Origin: VAZQ01 sp035552735 | GTDB lineage: Bacteria > Pseudomonadota > Alphaproteobacteria > Rhizobiales > Xanthobacteraceae | Assembly (NCBI GenBank): GCA_035552735.1 | Contig: DASZKX010000270.1 | Location: 1-13,068, forward strand | Length of the DNA: 13,068 nt | Direction: 5' to 3' | Shown: positions 1 through 6,171 of the stretch, in pieces | Layout of the letters: each line of letters starts with the position of its first letter | Position numbering within the stretch: position 1 is the stretch's first letter | Position numbers and translations under genes: made by a program | Notes under the pieces: generated by a model | Database searches by the model: none | The model's input: only the letters and a program-made list of their open reading frames with translations | Told to the model about the DNA's origin: nothing

Positions 1-1
1 C

Positions 2-112
2 AGCATGACGATGGTGCAGCGCCTGCGCGCCCGGTTCCGCGTGCCGGCCGAATTGCTCCTTCCGCCGGCGAATGTGTCAGGCCGTCGCTCGGCGAAGCGG
101 GCCGCAGCCTGA
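2..112 (+). CDS. 3' end of a helix-turn-helix (HigA antitoxin-like) protein, partial
   Basis: An open frame enters from the left edge and stops with TGA at 110-112, giving 36 visible residues. It begins SMTMVQRLRARFRVPAELLL and ends in a short basic tail. The pattern of a hydrophobic and basic helix followed by a phenylalanine and a proline-containing 'VPAELLL' resembles the C-terminal end of COG5499/HigA-type XRE proteins, where a helix ends in a similar 'gIPa-vLi' phrase. If so, a toxin gene or a second antitoxin-like domain would lie to the left of the window. The DNA-binding part is not visible, so the assignment rests on this short tail only. Nothing convincing follows it between 113 and 370. 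Confidence 0.45.
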   Translation, partial: SMTMVQRLRARFRVPAELLLPPANVSGRRSAKRAAA

Positions 113-370
113 CCGCAATAGGACACGGACATCGAGCGTCCCGCCGACACTTTTTGACAGCCCGAGCCGTGTGCCTCCCAGTGAGGAACAGGCCGGCCCC
201 GATCTCACCGCGGTTCGGAGCCTGCTTGTATTGCGACACCCGAAGACCGTGTGCGATCAGCGCATTCGCGGCGAACAAACCGCCCGCCTCCGACGATCGC
301 GACATGAGGTCCTGTGTGCACGATCTTAAAAGTCCCTACAATGAGCGACCGCTTCGTCGGAGCTCTGCGG

Positions 371-1348
371 TCATTCTGGCTTCAAGCCTGCGAACCTGAC
401 CACCTTGGTCCACTTCTCGGTCTCCTCGGCGATGAGCCTGCCGAACTTGCCGGGCGAACCCGCAAGGATCGTGCCGCCAAAGTTGCCAAGCGCCGTCTTG
501 ATTGTGGAGTCGGCGAGGCCCGCATTGATCTCCTTGTTGAGCGTCTCCACGATATCGGCGGGAGTGTTTCTTGGCGCACCAACGCCGAACCAGGCGCTCG
601 ACTCGTAGCCAGGCAGGAAATCACCCACGGTCGGTACATCCGGCAACGCCTCGGAACGCGTCGCTGTGGTGACGGCCAGCGCGCGCAGCGTGCCAGACCT
701 GATGTATTCGATCGTCCCAGCCGTGGGGAGGAACGTGACCTGGACCCGCCCCCCAATGATGTCGATTAGCGCAGGGCTACCGCCACGATAAGGCACGTGC
801 ATGAGGTCGATGCGGGCCATCATCTTGAACAGCTCACCGGATACGTGGCTTGCCGTCCCGTTGCCGGCCGACGCCATGTTGAGCTTGCCCGTGTTCGCCT
901 TGGCGTAGGCGATGAACTCCGGAATCGTGTTGGCCGGAAACGATGGATGCACCAGCATCACGAACGGCTCGCGATCAATGGCCGCGACCGGCGCTATGTC
1001 GCGGATGACATCGAAATCGAGCTTGTCGTAGAGCGACGCGTTGATCGCCTGAGGGTTGGTTACCAGGAGGAGCGTGTAGCCATCAGCGGGCGAATGGACG
1101 ACAGCGCCGGCGGCGATATTGCTGCCGGCGCCCGGGCGATTCTCGATAACGATCGGCTGGCCAAGCCGCTCCGAGAGCCATTGCCCAATGAGGCGCGCAA
1201 GGATGTCGGCCGGGCCGCCGGGAGCAAATCCGACGATCATGCGCACCGGACGGGTCGGATAGGCCTGCGCCGAGGCGAAGCGCGACACGGCGGGGAGCGC
1301 GGCGGCGCCCGCGGCCAGATGTAAGAATGCACGACGTGGAAGCTTCAT
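371..1348 (-). CDS. Bug/TctC-family periplasmic solute-binding protein
   Basis: This is a 325-residue protein of the Bug (TctC) family, the extracytoplasmic binding component related to tripartite tricarboxylate transporters. Such proteins bind small carboxylates or similar compounds in the periplasm. The N-terminus MKLPRRAFLHLAAG is a twin-arginine-type leader with a hydrophobic stretch and a likely cleavage after ASA, just before QAYPTRPVR. The family signature VGFAPGGPADILARL follows, then IENRPGAGSNIAAG and MHVPYRGGSPAL. I chose the ATG at 1346-1348 rather than the longer frame reaching 1462, because the signal peptide starts there and GAAAGG-like purines (GTGAAAGG) sit about 9 nt upstream. 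No TctA or TctB membrane partner is nearby, so it is an orphan, as is common in Bradyrhizobium and Burkholderiales relatives. The divergent LysR gene is the probable regulator. The ligand cannot be predicted. Confidence 0.93.
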   Translation of the reverse strand: MKLPRRAFLHLAAGAAALPAVSRFASAQAYPTRPVRMIVGFAPGGPADILARLIGQWLSERLGQPIVIENRPGAGSNIAAGAVVHSPADGYTLLLVTNPQAINASLYDKLDFDVIRDIAPVAAIDREPFVMLVHPSFPANTIPEFIAYAKANTGKLNMASAGNGTASHVSGELFKMMARIDLMHVPYRGGSPALIDIIGGRVQVTFLPTAGTIEYIRSGTLRALAVTTATRSEALPDVPTVGDFLPGYESSAWFGVGAPRNTPADIVETLNKEINAGLADSTIKTALGNFGGTILAGSPGKFGRLIAEETEKWTKVVRFAGLKPE

Positions 1349-1493
1349 GGCGTTACGCCTTTCACCGATGCCGCAGACGATCACTGCGTCAACCTGACGG
1401 TGGTATCGCGAACTCGATGCCTGTTTATCTAGCATCCGCCTGTAGAAACCAAAAGTAGACAATAGTTTCCTTATAAGATACTTTTAGTAGGCA
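1349..1493. promoter_or_regulatory. Divergent promoter/operator between the Bug and LysR genes
   Basis: This 145-bp gap must hold both promoters. The part next to the LysR start is AT-rich and symmetric. AAAAGTA (1451-1457) and TACTTTT (1479-1485) form perfect 7-bp inverted arms. GAAAC (1445-1449) and GTTTC (1465-1469) form a second inverted pair. The 10-mers AGTAGACAAT (1454-1463) and AGTAGGCAAT (1486-1495) are direct copies with one mismatch, 32 bp apart, and the second runs into the LysR start codon. CTTATAAG (1470-1477) is a small palindrome. This layout fits a LysR-type recognition and activation site with autorepression, but which repeat is the true site is inference. Confidence 0.5.
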
Positions 1494-2417
1494 ATGGATA
1501 CTCGGTTCCTAGAGACCTTCCTGATGGCGGTCGATAACGGTTCGATCGCCGAAGCCGGACGCCGGCTCAATTTGACCGCGGCGGCGGTCGCAAAGCGAAT
1601 CCATGCTCTGGAAAATGAGATCGGTGCCGTTCTCGTCGCTCGTTCCGGCCGAACCATCAGACCGACAGAAGCCGGAGCCGCGATCGTCCAGCGCGCGAGG
1701 CGCTTTGTAATCGAGACACGCGATTTCAAGTCAATCGCGGCAACGGACCGACCGTCGGGACAATTGCGTCTAGGCGCATTTCAATCGGCATTGTCTGGAC
1801 TTCTGCCGGACATTCTGGCTTTGATGAAGGAGAAGTATCCGCTGATCGATGTCCACATCACGAGCGGTATCTCGTCCGAGCTGTATCGCAAAGTGCTCGA
1901 TGGTGATGATCTCGACGCGGCGATCGTCGCTCAGCCAACATTTGCGATCCCAAAGAGTCACGACTGGCGATTGTTGCGAGAGGAGCCGTTAATTCTACTG
2001 ACACGAGCGCCAGCGCCATCGCGAGAACCGCACGCGATCTTGGCATCTGAACCTTTTATCCGATTGGACCGCAATCTTTGGCCAGGACGCCTCGTGGACG
2101 ACTATCTCCGCAAAGCCGGGATACGGCCACGCGAGCTGTTTGAGATCGATGGGGGTGCCTCGATCGCCGTCATGGTGGATCGGGGGCTTGGTGTGTCACT
2201 GCTGCCGGACTTTGCGCCGCCGTGGCCGGAAGGTTTGTCCCTCGCCAAGCTGGCGCTGCCGGACGCCGCTGCTTTTGCCCGGCGCATCGGCGTCGTCTGG
2301 GCCAGAGCTTCGCTTCGCCTTCGCCTGGTATACGCATTTCTGGAGCAGGCGGCAGCGGCGCGCGCGCAGCGACCTGCACGGAAAACTGCCAAATCGAAAG
2401 CGCGCGTGCAGCGATGA
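1494..2417 (+). CDS. LysR-family transcriptional regulator
   Basis: This is a 307-residue LysR-type regulator of usual family length. Residues 1-60 form the winged helix-turn-helix: it opens MDTRFLETFLMAVDNGSIAE, continues AGRRLNLTAAAVAKRIHALE, and ends with the typical RTIRPTEAG. From about residue 90 a periplasmic-binding-like effector domain follows (GQLRLGAFQSALSGLLPDIL, then DVHITSG and DAAIV). The C-terminus is a basic tail (RPARKTAKSKARVQR) that may be disordered. The ATG at 1494 gives the normal LysR N-terminus; only a weak purine run (AGTAGG) precedes it. Divergence from the Bug-family gene is the classic arrangement for a LysR protein controlling its neighbour and itself. The effector is unknown and may be the ligand of the binding protein. 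Confidence 0.92.
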   Translation: MDTRFLETFLMAVDNGSIAEAGRRLNLTAAAVAKRIHALENEIGAVLVARSGRTIRPTEAGAAIVQRARRFVIETRDFKSIAATDRPSGQLRLGAFQSALSGLLPDILALMKEKYPLIDVHITSGISSELYRKVLDGDDLDAAIVAQPTFAIPKSHDWRLLREEPLILLTRAPAPSREPHAILASEPFIRLDRNLWPGRLVDDYLRKAGIRPRELFEIDGGASIAVMVDRGLGVSLLPDFAPPWPEGLSLAKLALPDAAAFARRIGVVWARASLRLRLVYAFLEQAAAARAQRPARKTAKSKARVQR

Positions 2418-2708
2418 TCATCCAATGTGCCCGCGATGTCGCGAAGTCACGCGCCGGCCGACCGTGATCACGTAGTGCCATGATACCTCCATTTTGGCAA
2501 AACGAATTCGATTTTCGTCAATGAAAACAACGATGGCTACGGCTTGCCTGGATTCTAAGGCTGCGCGCCGGCGGTTTGTGCAGGCGGCGATTGGCCCGGC
2601 CTGCGGCGCAGGACTGCCAGCCGGCTCCCGCGGGGCGAAAGTTTTCCCAACATGGCGTAGAAACCAACCCACGTCCCCGACCCGACGACTTGCGAGCGCG
2701 CCAACAAA
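2418..2708. other. Gene-free stretch: former upstream region of dusA
   Basis: I see no convincing gene here. If the element model is right, this stretch carried the original dusA promoter before integration and now points into the element. It holds two short palindromes, CGTGATCACG (2463-2472) and CGAATTCG (2503-2510). The second sits in an AT-rich patch (2490-2535), the best place for a promoter. No strong hairpin with a T-run follows the LysR stop, so a rho-independent terminator is not evident. Confidence 0.4.
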
Positions 2709-2798
2709 GTGAAGCCCCACCAACCCTACTGCTTCTCCATCGCCCCCATGATGGAATGGACCGACCGAGCGGAAAAGCAAGGCAGCATCAGCACTTAG
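2709..2798 (+). pseudogene. dusA: Displaced 5' end of dusA (original start), cut off by integration
   Basis: Reading from GTG at 2709 gives MKPHQPYCFSIAPMMEWTDR, the conserved N-terminus of tRNA-dihydrouridine synthase A. The frame then leaves the family at AEKQGSIST and stops at TAG (2796-2798). The break falls exactly where the 32-bp repeat shared with the intact dusA ends (2767). I read this as the host's original first 20 codons, separated from the rest of the gene by the 3.4-kb element. An in-frame stop at 2658-2660 limits how far upstream the start could lie. GTG is preferred as it fits the expected length, although no clear Shine-Dalgarno precedes it. Joining codons 1-20 here to HCRFFHRLM after 6222 would restore a normal DusA. 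Confidence 0.8.
2736..2767 (+). repeat. Left attachment-site repeat (attL), 32 bp, inside displaced dusA start
   Basis: These 32 bp are identical to 6190-6221. They begin TCCATCGCCCCCATGATGGA and end in GACCGACCG. Two of the three bases before position 2736 also match. The repeat encodes SIAPMMEWTDR, a conserved FMN-site segment of DusA, so both copies are in the dusA reading frame. A long exact coding repeat at the two ends of a gene island is the mark of site-specific recombination by a tyrosine recombinase. Confidence 0.87.
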
Positions 2799-3199
2799 GG
2801 CGAGCTTGACAGGCCGTGCTGTACCAAACGCTGGGCCGACCATTTTGGAAGCGTAAGCACGCAAGCCATGTCGCGTTTCCAGCTTCGTTTGGCGGTTGCC
2901 GCGCATCGCAGCGTACTACGCCAATCTACGCGATTGCACGCTTGCGAGTAAATGCGATGTTGAGTGCGGTCGGCCATCATCGCTCAGCCTCGGGCCAGGG
3001 CGTGTAGACGCAGGTTTGCCGCGGAGCTGCGGCGACAGCGGCCGGTGAAGATCGAAGGAACGGCCGACGCCAAGCCGCGGAGTTCGGCCCATGCGACTAT
3101 GCTCCGCTGTGTTGCAGCGGACGCGCCCCAATGAACTGCCTGCGAAGAAGGGATTACGTGTCGCGCTGCCGGAGCGTATCTTCCTGCCGGGGCAAAGCA
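2799..3199. other. Left end of the element, no recognisable gene
   Basis: About 400 bp separate the dusA fragment from the protease start. Open frames on both strands are short and give low-complexity, arginine-rich translations with no family resemblance. A small GC-rich hairpin is possible at GCCGC-GGAGCT-GCGGC (3018-3033). The stretch could hold recombinase arm sites or the remains of a lost gene, but I see no clear repeated motif that would show this. The promoter for the protease gene should lie near its right end. Confidence 0.35.
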
Positions 3200-3962
3200 A
3201 TGACCGCACTGGATCAGTTCACACTCACGACCGTTCCGCTGGAGCAGTATTTCGGGGAGACCCGGCTCGGGCAAGGCACGGGATTCATGTGGAAGATCCA
3301 GGAACAGTACTACCTCGTGACCGCGTGGCACGTGCTCGCGATGCGTGACTTCTTCACGGGAAAGAATCTGAGGGATGACGCCGGCTGGCCGAACACCCTG
3401 CGCACGCTGTTCAACATCCAGACTGGATCATTCGACAAACAGCGGTGGGACATCACAATCCGGGACGCGGATAACAGGCCGCTTTGGCTGGTGCACCCGG
3501 GCAGGCGCGTCGATATCGCCGTCCTGCCGATTCCGTTCCGGCCGAAAGAGCTGATCATCACGCTCTACCCGCTCAACGTGCTGGCGAACGCCGCGCTTCG
3601 CATCGAGATCGGGATGGAGGTGTTCATCCTCGGCTATCCGTTCGAGATCAAGCCGCCCGCCTATCCGGTCTGGAAGCGGGGCAGCATCGCATCCGCAGCT
3701 CGCCCGGCTCACCACGGATTACATGCTCGTCGACACCGCCTCGCGGCCCGGCATGTCCGGGGCGCCGGTCATCCGCCGGAGCTGGTGCAATCACATGGTG
3801 GAGCCCGGCGTGGTTGCCCTGGTGGACACGCCCCTGAACAGGTTCATCGGGGTGTATTCCGGCCGGGTGCCGACCGACCTTCCGCATGAAGCGCAGATCG
3901 GGCTCGTGTGGGACGCCTCCCTGATCGAGGAGATCATCGCGGGAAACGTCAGGGACGACTAG
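3200..3962 (+). pseudogene. Trypsin-like serine protease (S1 fold), broken by a frameshift
   Basis: All three parts of a chymotrypsin-fold catalytic triad are present, but in two reading frames. The first frame (ATG at 3200) carries GTGFMWKIQEQYYLVTAWHV with catalytic His44, and RRVDIAVLPIP with Asp105. It continues sensibly to VFILGYPFEIKPPAYPVWKR and GSIAS (about 3691). The frame shifted by one base continues as LARLTTDYMLVDTASRPGMS, with GMSGAPV holding the catalytic serine, and runs to the TAG at 3960-3962. The shift lies between about 3690 and 3720, where one base too many or two too few separate the halves. The restored protein would be about 255 residues, cytosolic (no leader), and similar to the peptidases often paired with sensor genes in defence islands. 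No slippery heptamer is visible, so a mutation or sequencing error is more likely than programmed frameshifting. The unknown gene at 4004 follows after 41 bp. Confidence 0.8.
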
Positions 3963-4003
3963 AGCCGGTTTGGCTTGAGCCGGACGCGGGATGAGTTTGC
4001 GCG

Positions 4004-4507
4004 ATGGTCAGCGATGATTCCCCGGAGAAGAAAAAACCGTGCCGGAAGCGCCGGGCGCGGAAAGTCTGCCCCGAGACAATCTGCTACGTCGTCGAGATCA
4101 AGGATTGGGACTGGAACTTCACCTTCGGCGTGAACACGATGAAGGGCAGGGACGATCCGTATTTCGAATTCCGGCATCTGGAGCTGCGCGGCGTGCTGTT
4201 GCGCCCGTCGAAGATCAAGGCGGAAGAGGTCGAGGTGACGTTCCTGCCCGAGCGCAGGCTCAACGAAAGCGAACGCACGCACGATCAGCCGCAATCGGTC
4301 GGGTCGTTCCAGCTCCACCGCGGCAGGCTGCAATTCATCATTCCGATGCCCGCCGACGCGTTGTCCTGCGTGCTGCCGATGATGATCGCGGGGCGAATCC
4401 GGTTCGTGGTGATGGACGGCGACCGGCCGCGCTACGGGCAGGGCCGCATCCGCATGTACCGCCTGGTGCGGAATTATGAGCCCGAGGACATGGCGCCGGA
4501 CGCGTGA
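4004..4507 (+). CDS. Uncharacterised 167-residue protein of the element
   Basis: I do not recognise this family. The protein starts with a lysine/arginine-rich segment (residues 5-20, with KKKPCRKRRARK). It then becomes a soluble alternating pattern suggesting mostly beta strands: ETICYVVEIKDWDWNFTFGV, FEFRHLELRGVLL, AEEVEVTFLPE, RLQFIIPMPA and GRIRFVVMDG. There are no membrane segments and no signal peptide. Four cysteines occur, none in a clear metal-binding pair. Codon bias matches the surrounding coding DNA, which supports it as a real gene. It starts 41 bp after the protease stop on the same strand, so the two were probably one operon. A guess would be a partner, sensor or substrate-binding subunit for the protease; the sequence does not prove it. 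Its own ribosome site is weak (GGGATGAG about 9 nt upstream). Confidence 0.72.
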   Translation: MVSDDSPEKKKPCRKRRARKVCPETICYVVEIKDWDWNFTFGVNTMKGRDDPYFEFRHLELRGVLLRPSKIKAEEVEVTFLPERRLNESERTHDQPQSVGSFQLHRGRLQFIIPMPADALSCVLPMMIAGRIRFVVMDGDRPRYGQGRIRMYRLVRNYEPEDMAPDA

Positions 4508-4545
4508 GGCCAGGAGGCGGGTGGCCTGGCGGCCGCCAGACCAGA

Positions 4546-4661
4546 ATAAGCCCAGGGGCTGATATCAGTTCCCATAAAATCAGGCTGTCGGCTGATATTG
4601 ACTCATCATAAATAAGCCTATAGACTGATTTATCGCTCTAGAAATCAGGCTGCGATATGAA
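4546..4661 (+). promoter_or_regulatory. Operator array and promoter of the XRE-fic operon, 33-bp period
   Basis: Three 18-bp units of the form ATMAG-N8-CTGAT (M = A or C) start at 4546, 4579 and 4612, exactly 33 bp apart. They are ATAAG/CTGAT, ATCAG/CTGAT (perfect inverted arms) and ATAAG/CTGAT. A fourth left half-site, ATCAGGCTGC, starts at 4644 and runs into the ATG at 4657. The first unit also extends to a 10-bp palindrome, CTGATATCAG (4559-4568). A plausible promoter lies inside: TTGACT (4598-4603) with TATAGA (4619-4624, spacing 15) or TAGACT (4621-4626, spacing 17). The -10 then falls in the centre of the third unit. The region is clearly more AT-rich than its flanks. The simplest reading is a cooperative binding array through which the XRE protein represses its own operon. 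Confidence 0.75.
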
Positions 4662-5118
4662 AAACGATACCCGCCAACGGGCGCGGCAGAGACTTGATGA
4701 GCGTCTTGCGGCGCTCAAACCCGAAGAACGCTTCCGGGCGCCCCCGAAGGGCTGGGTCCGAGCGATCCGGGACGCCCTCGGCATGACCGGCGTCCAGTTC
4801 GCCAAGCGGCTGGGCATACGCCCGCAAAGCGTGGAAAAGCTGGAGAAGTCCGAGGCGAACGGCTCGATCCAGCTCAAGACGCTGCGCCGCGCTGCGGAAG
4901 CGCTCGACTGCACGCTCGTCTACGCCCTCGTGCCGAATGCGTCGCTTGAGGGCGCGGTGCGCGCGCGCGCGCGCAAGATCGCCATGCGTGATCTCGACCG
5001 TGTCGCGCACACGATGAAGCTGGAAGCGCAGGAGACAGGGGACGCCAATCTCGAAGCACGGATCGAGGCCTATATCCGCGACGTGCTGAAAGAACGCGAC
5101 CTCTGGAACGAGCCATGA
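4657..5118 (+). CDS. Mobile mystery protein A: XRE helix-turn-helix regulator
   Basis: This 153-residue protein matches the pattern of mobile mystery protein A (TIGR02612), which occurs next to mobile mystery protein B on plasmids and islands. It opens with a charged helix (RQRARQRLDERLAALKPEER), then PPKGWVRAIRDALGMTGVQF begins the Cro/C1 helix-turn-helix, with AKRLGIRPQSVEKLEKSEA as the recognition region (residues 36-88). The conserved RRAAEALDCTLVYALVP and a C-terminal helical stretch ending in ERDLWNEP complete the family outline. It likely binds DNA and may act as the antitoxin-like partner of the Fic protein; the former follows from the domain, the latter is inference. Its TGA overlaps the fic start by four bases (ATGA at 5115-5118), implying coupled translation. 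The Shine-Dalgarno is poor because the operator half-site occupies its place, so translation may also be sensitive to repression. Confidence 0.9.
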   Translation: MKNDTRQRARQRLDERLAALKPEERFRAPPKGWVRAIRDALGMTGVQFAKRLGIRPQSVEKLEKSEANGSIQLKTLRRAAEALDCTLVYALVPNASLEGAVRARARKIAMRDLDRVAHTMKLEAQETGDANLEARIEAYIRDVLKERDLWNEP

Positions 5119-5708
5119 CCGATCTGTTTCAAGAGCCGGATGACGCGACGCCGCTTGATCCGACGCAGCGCGATGGCCTGTTGCAAAGCTGGATCACCGA
5201 CCGCAGCGATCTCAACGAGGCCGAACAGGAAAACATCGTCAAGGGCGCGGCCTGGGCGCGCCGACGCCGGGGCACGGCCGCCGACATGCTGAGCGATGAC
5301 TACGTCAAGACGCTGCACAAGCAGATGTTCGGAGAAGTCTGGAGATGGGGCGGCACCTATCGGCAGAACGAGCTCAACATGGGGGTCGCGCCGCATCTCA
5401 TCCCGCAGGAAATGCCGGCCATGCTTTCCGACGTACGCTTCTGGGCGGAGAACAACACCTACCCCCCGGATGAAATCGCCACGCGCCTGCACCACCGCTT
5501 GACCCAGATTCACGCCTTCCCGAACGGCAACGGGCGGCATGCGCGCATGATGGCGGACCTGCTGATCGAACGTCTTGGCGGGCAGCCCTTCAGTTGGGGC
5601 GGTGGCAGTCTCAAGGACGTGGGCACGCTGCGCACCCAGTACGTGGCCGCACTCAAGGCCGCGGACAACCACGACATGGGTCCGCTGATGACCTTCGTCC
5701 GATCCTGA
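5115..5708 (+). CDS. Mobile mystery protein B: Fic-domain protein
   Basis: This 197-residue Fic-fold protein has the mobile mystery protein B outline (TIGR02613): FQEPDDATPLDPTQRDGLL at the N-terminus, SDLNEAEQENIVKGAAWARR, then MFGEVWRWGGTYRQNELNMG. Fic enzymes transfer AMP or related groups from nucleotides to target hydroxyls. The catalytic motif is HAFPNGNGRHAR (residues 133-144): His133, Asn139 and both arginines are kept, but the acidic residue that normally holds the metal (HxFx[D/E]GNGR) is Asn137. The proline after His is also replaced by alanine. A partial inhibitory-helix motif may lie at SDLNEA (31-36); the usual form is [S/T]xxxE[G/N], so its last position differs. The gene overlaps the XRE stop by 4 bp and is followed by the DUF3800-like fragment 10 bp later. 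Whether it modifies proteins, uses another substrate, or is regulatory is unknown. Confidence 0.9.
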   Translation: MTDLFQEPDDATPLDPTQRDGLLQSWITDRSDLNEAEQENIVKGAAWARRRRGTAADMLSDDYVKTLHKQMFGEVWRWGGTYRQNELNMGVAPHLIPQEMPAMLSDVRFWAENNTYPPDEIATRLHHRLTQIHAFPNGNGRHARMMADLLIERLGGQPFSWGGGSLKDVGTLRTQYVAALKAADNHDMGPLMTFVRS

Positions 5709-5718
5709 AGGCGGATGG

Positions 5719-6042
5719 ATGGAGCTGACATTACCCGACAGCAGCCTGGTCGTGTTCGTTGACGACACCGGACATGAGCGCCTCGTCGAAGGCCACAATG
5801 TCTACGGCCTCGGCGGCTGCGCGGTGATGGCGAATGATCTTGACCGCGTGGTGTGCCAGCCATGGCACGCGGTGCGACGAAAGGTGACCGGCTCCGCCGA
5901 CACCGCCTTGCACGCTGCCGCGTTCGCGCGAACGGCGACGCAAGAGCAGATCGAAGCGGTCGCGGAATTCTTCCGCACGCAGCCTTTCGCCCGCATCGGC
6001 GCGACGGTGAGCGTGAATGCGCTCAGCGCGTCGCGAAATTAA
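5719..6042 (+). pseudogene. Truncated DUF3800-like protein (N-terminal part only)
   Basis: Reading starts at ATG 5719, ten bases after the Fic stop, with GAAGGCGG as ribosome site, and gives 107 residues. LVVFVDDTGHERL near the N-terminus resembles the opening aspartate strand of DUF3800 proteins, a predicted nuclease-like fold with early acidic residues. GLGGCAVMANDLD and ALHAAAFARTATQEQIEAVA fit the next part. Family members usually run to 200 residues or more, while this one loses sense after ARIGATVSVNA and stops at TAA (6040-6042), about 150 bp from the right attachment repeat. The short product might still be translated with the operon, but the second half and probably its active site are missing. 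The family call is from pattern recognition of a short region, so moderate confidence. Confidence 0.6.
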
Positions 6043-6171
6043 CGAGAATCGTCGGCAACCGATGCCAAGCCATTGAAAAGAACGAAGAATGAATTAATTG
6101 TTGCGGCTCTAACCGCCGGTCGCCGCGACAATGTTGGGCGGGCTGAACGAAGAAAAGCAAGTAAAGGCAAT
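6043..6171 (+). promoter_or_regulatory. Right end of the element: new leader for dusA
   Basis: These 129 bp lie between the truncated gene and the present dusA start. They are more AT-rich than the surroundings (for example AAGAATGAATTAATTGTTG at 6085-6103), which would suit a promoter, although no confident -35/-10 pair can be named. The dusA frame is open back to a TTG at 6073, but its translation is basic and unlike DusA. The ATG at 6172 with AAAGG at 6163-6167 is the likely start. The stretch appears to supply the transcription and translation signals that the host gene lost. Confidence 0.5.

Noticed and set aside
113..370. Short plus-strand open frames between the window edge and the Bug-family gene
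   Set aside because: They are overlapping, basic and low in family resemblance, without convincing ribosome sites.
2170..2481. Minus-strand open frame with a strong GGAGG (complement of 2486-2490) four bases before an ATG
   Set aside because: It overlaps 248 bases of the LysR gene's end, its translation is low-complexity and arginine/alanine/proline-rich, and no family is recognised. The good ribosome site is probably chance or a relic.
2418..2906. Minus-strand 162-codon open frame across the left attachment repeat
   Set aside because: It crosses the junction between chromosome and element and reads the antisense of the dusA fragment, so it cannot be an old gene. The composition is not protein-like.
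3690..3720. Programmed ribosomal frameshift in the protease gene
   Set aside because: No slippery heptamer or clear downstream stem was seen, so mutation or sequencing error is the simpler explanation.
4546..4661. CRISPR array or plasmid replication iterons
   Set aside because: The repeats are short, symmetric and only three to four in number, with no cas or rep gene nearby. The position at the XRE promoter fits operators better.
6073..6171. Earlier TTG start for dusA adding 33 residues
   Set aside because: The added residues are basic and not DusA-like. The ATG at 6172 has AAAGG upstream and gives the normal family length.
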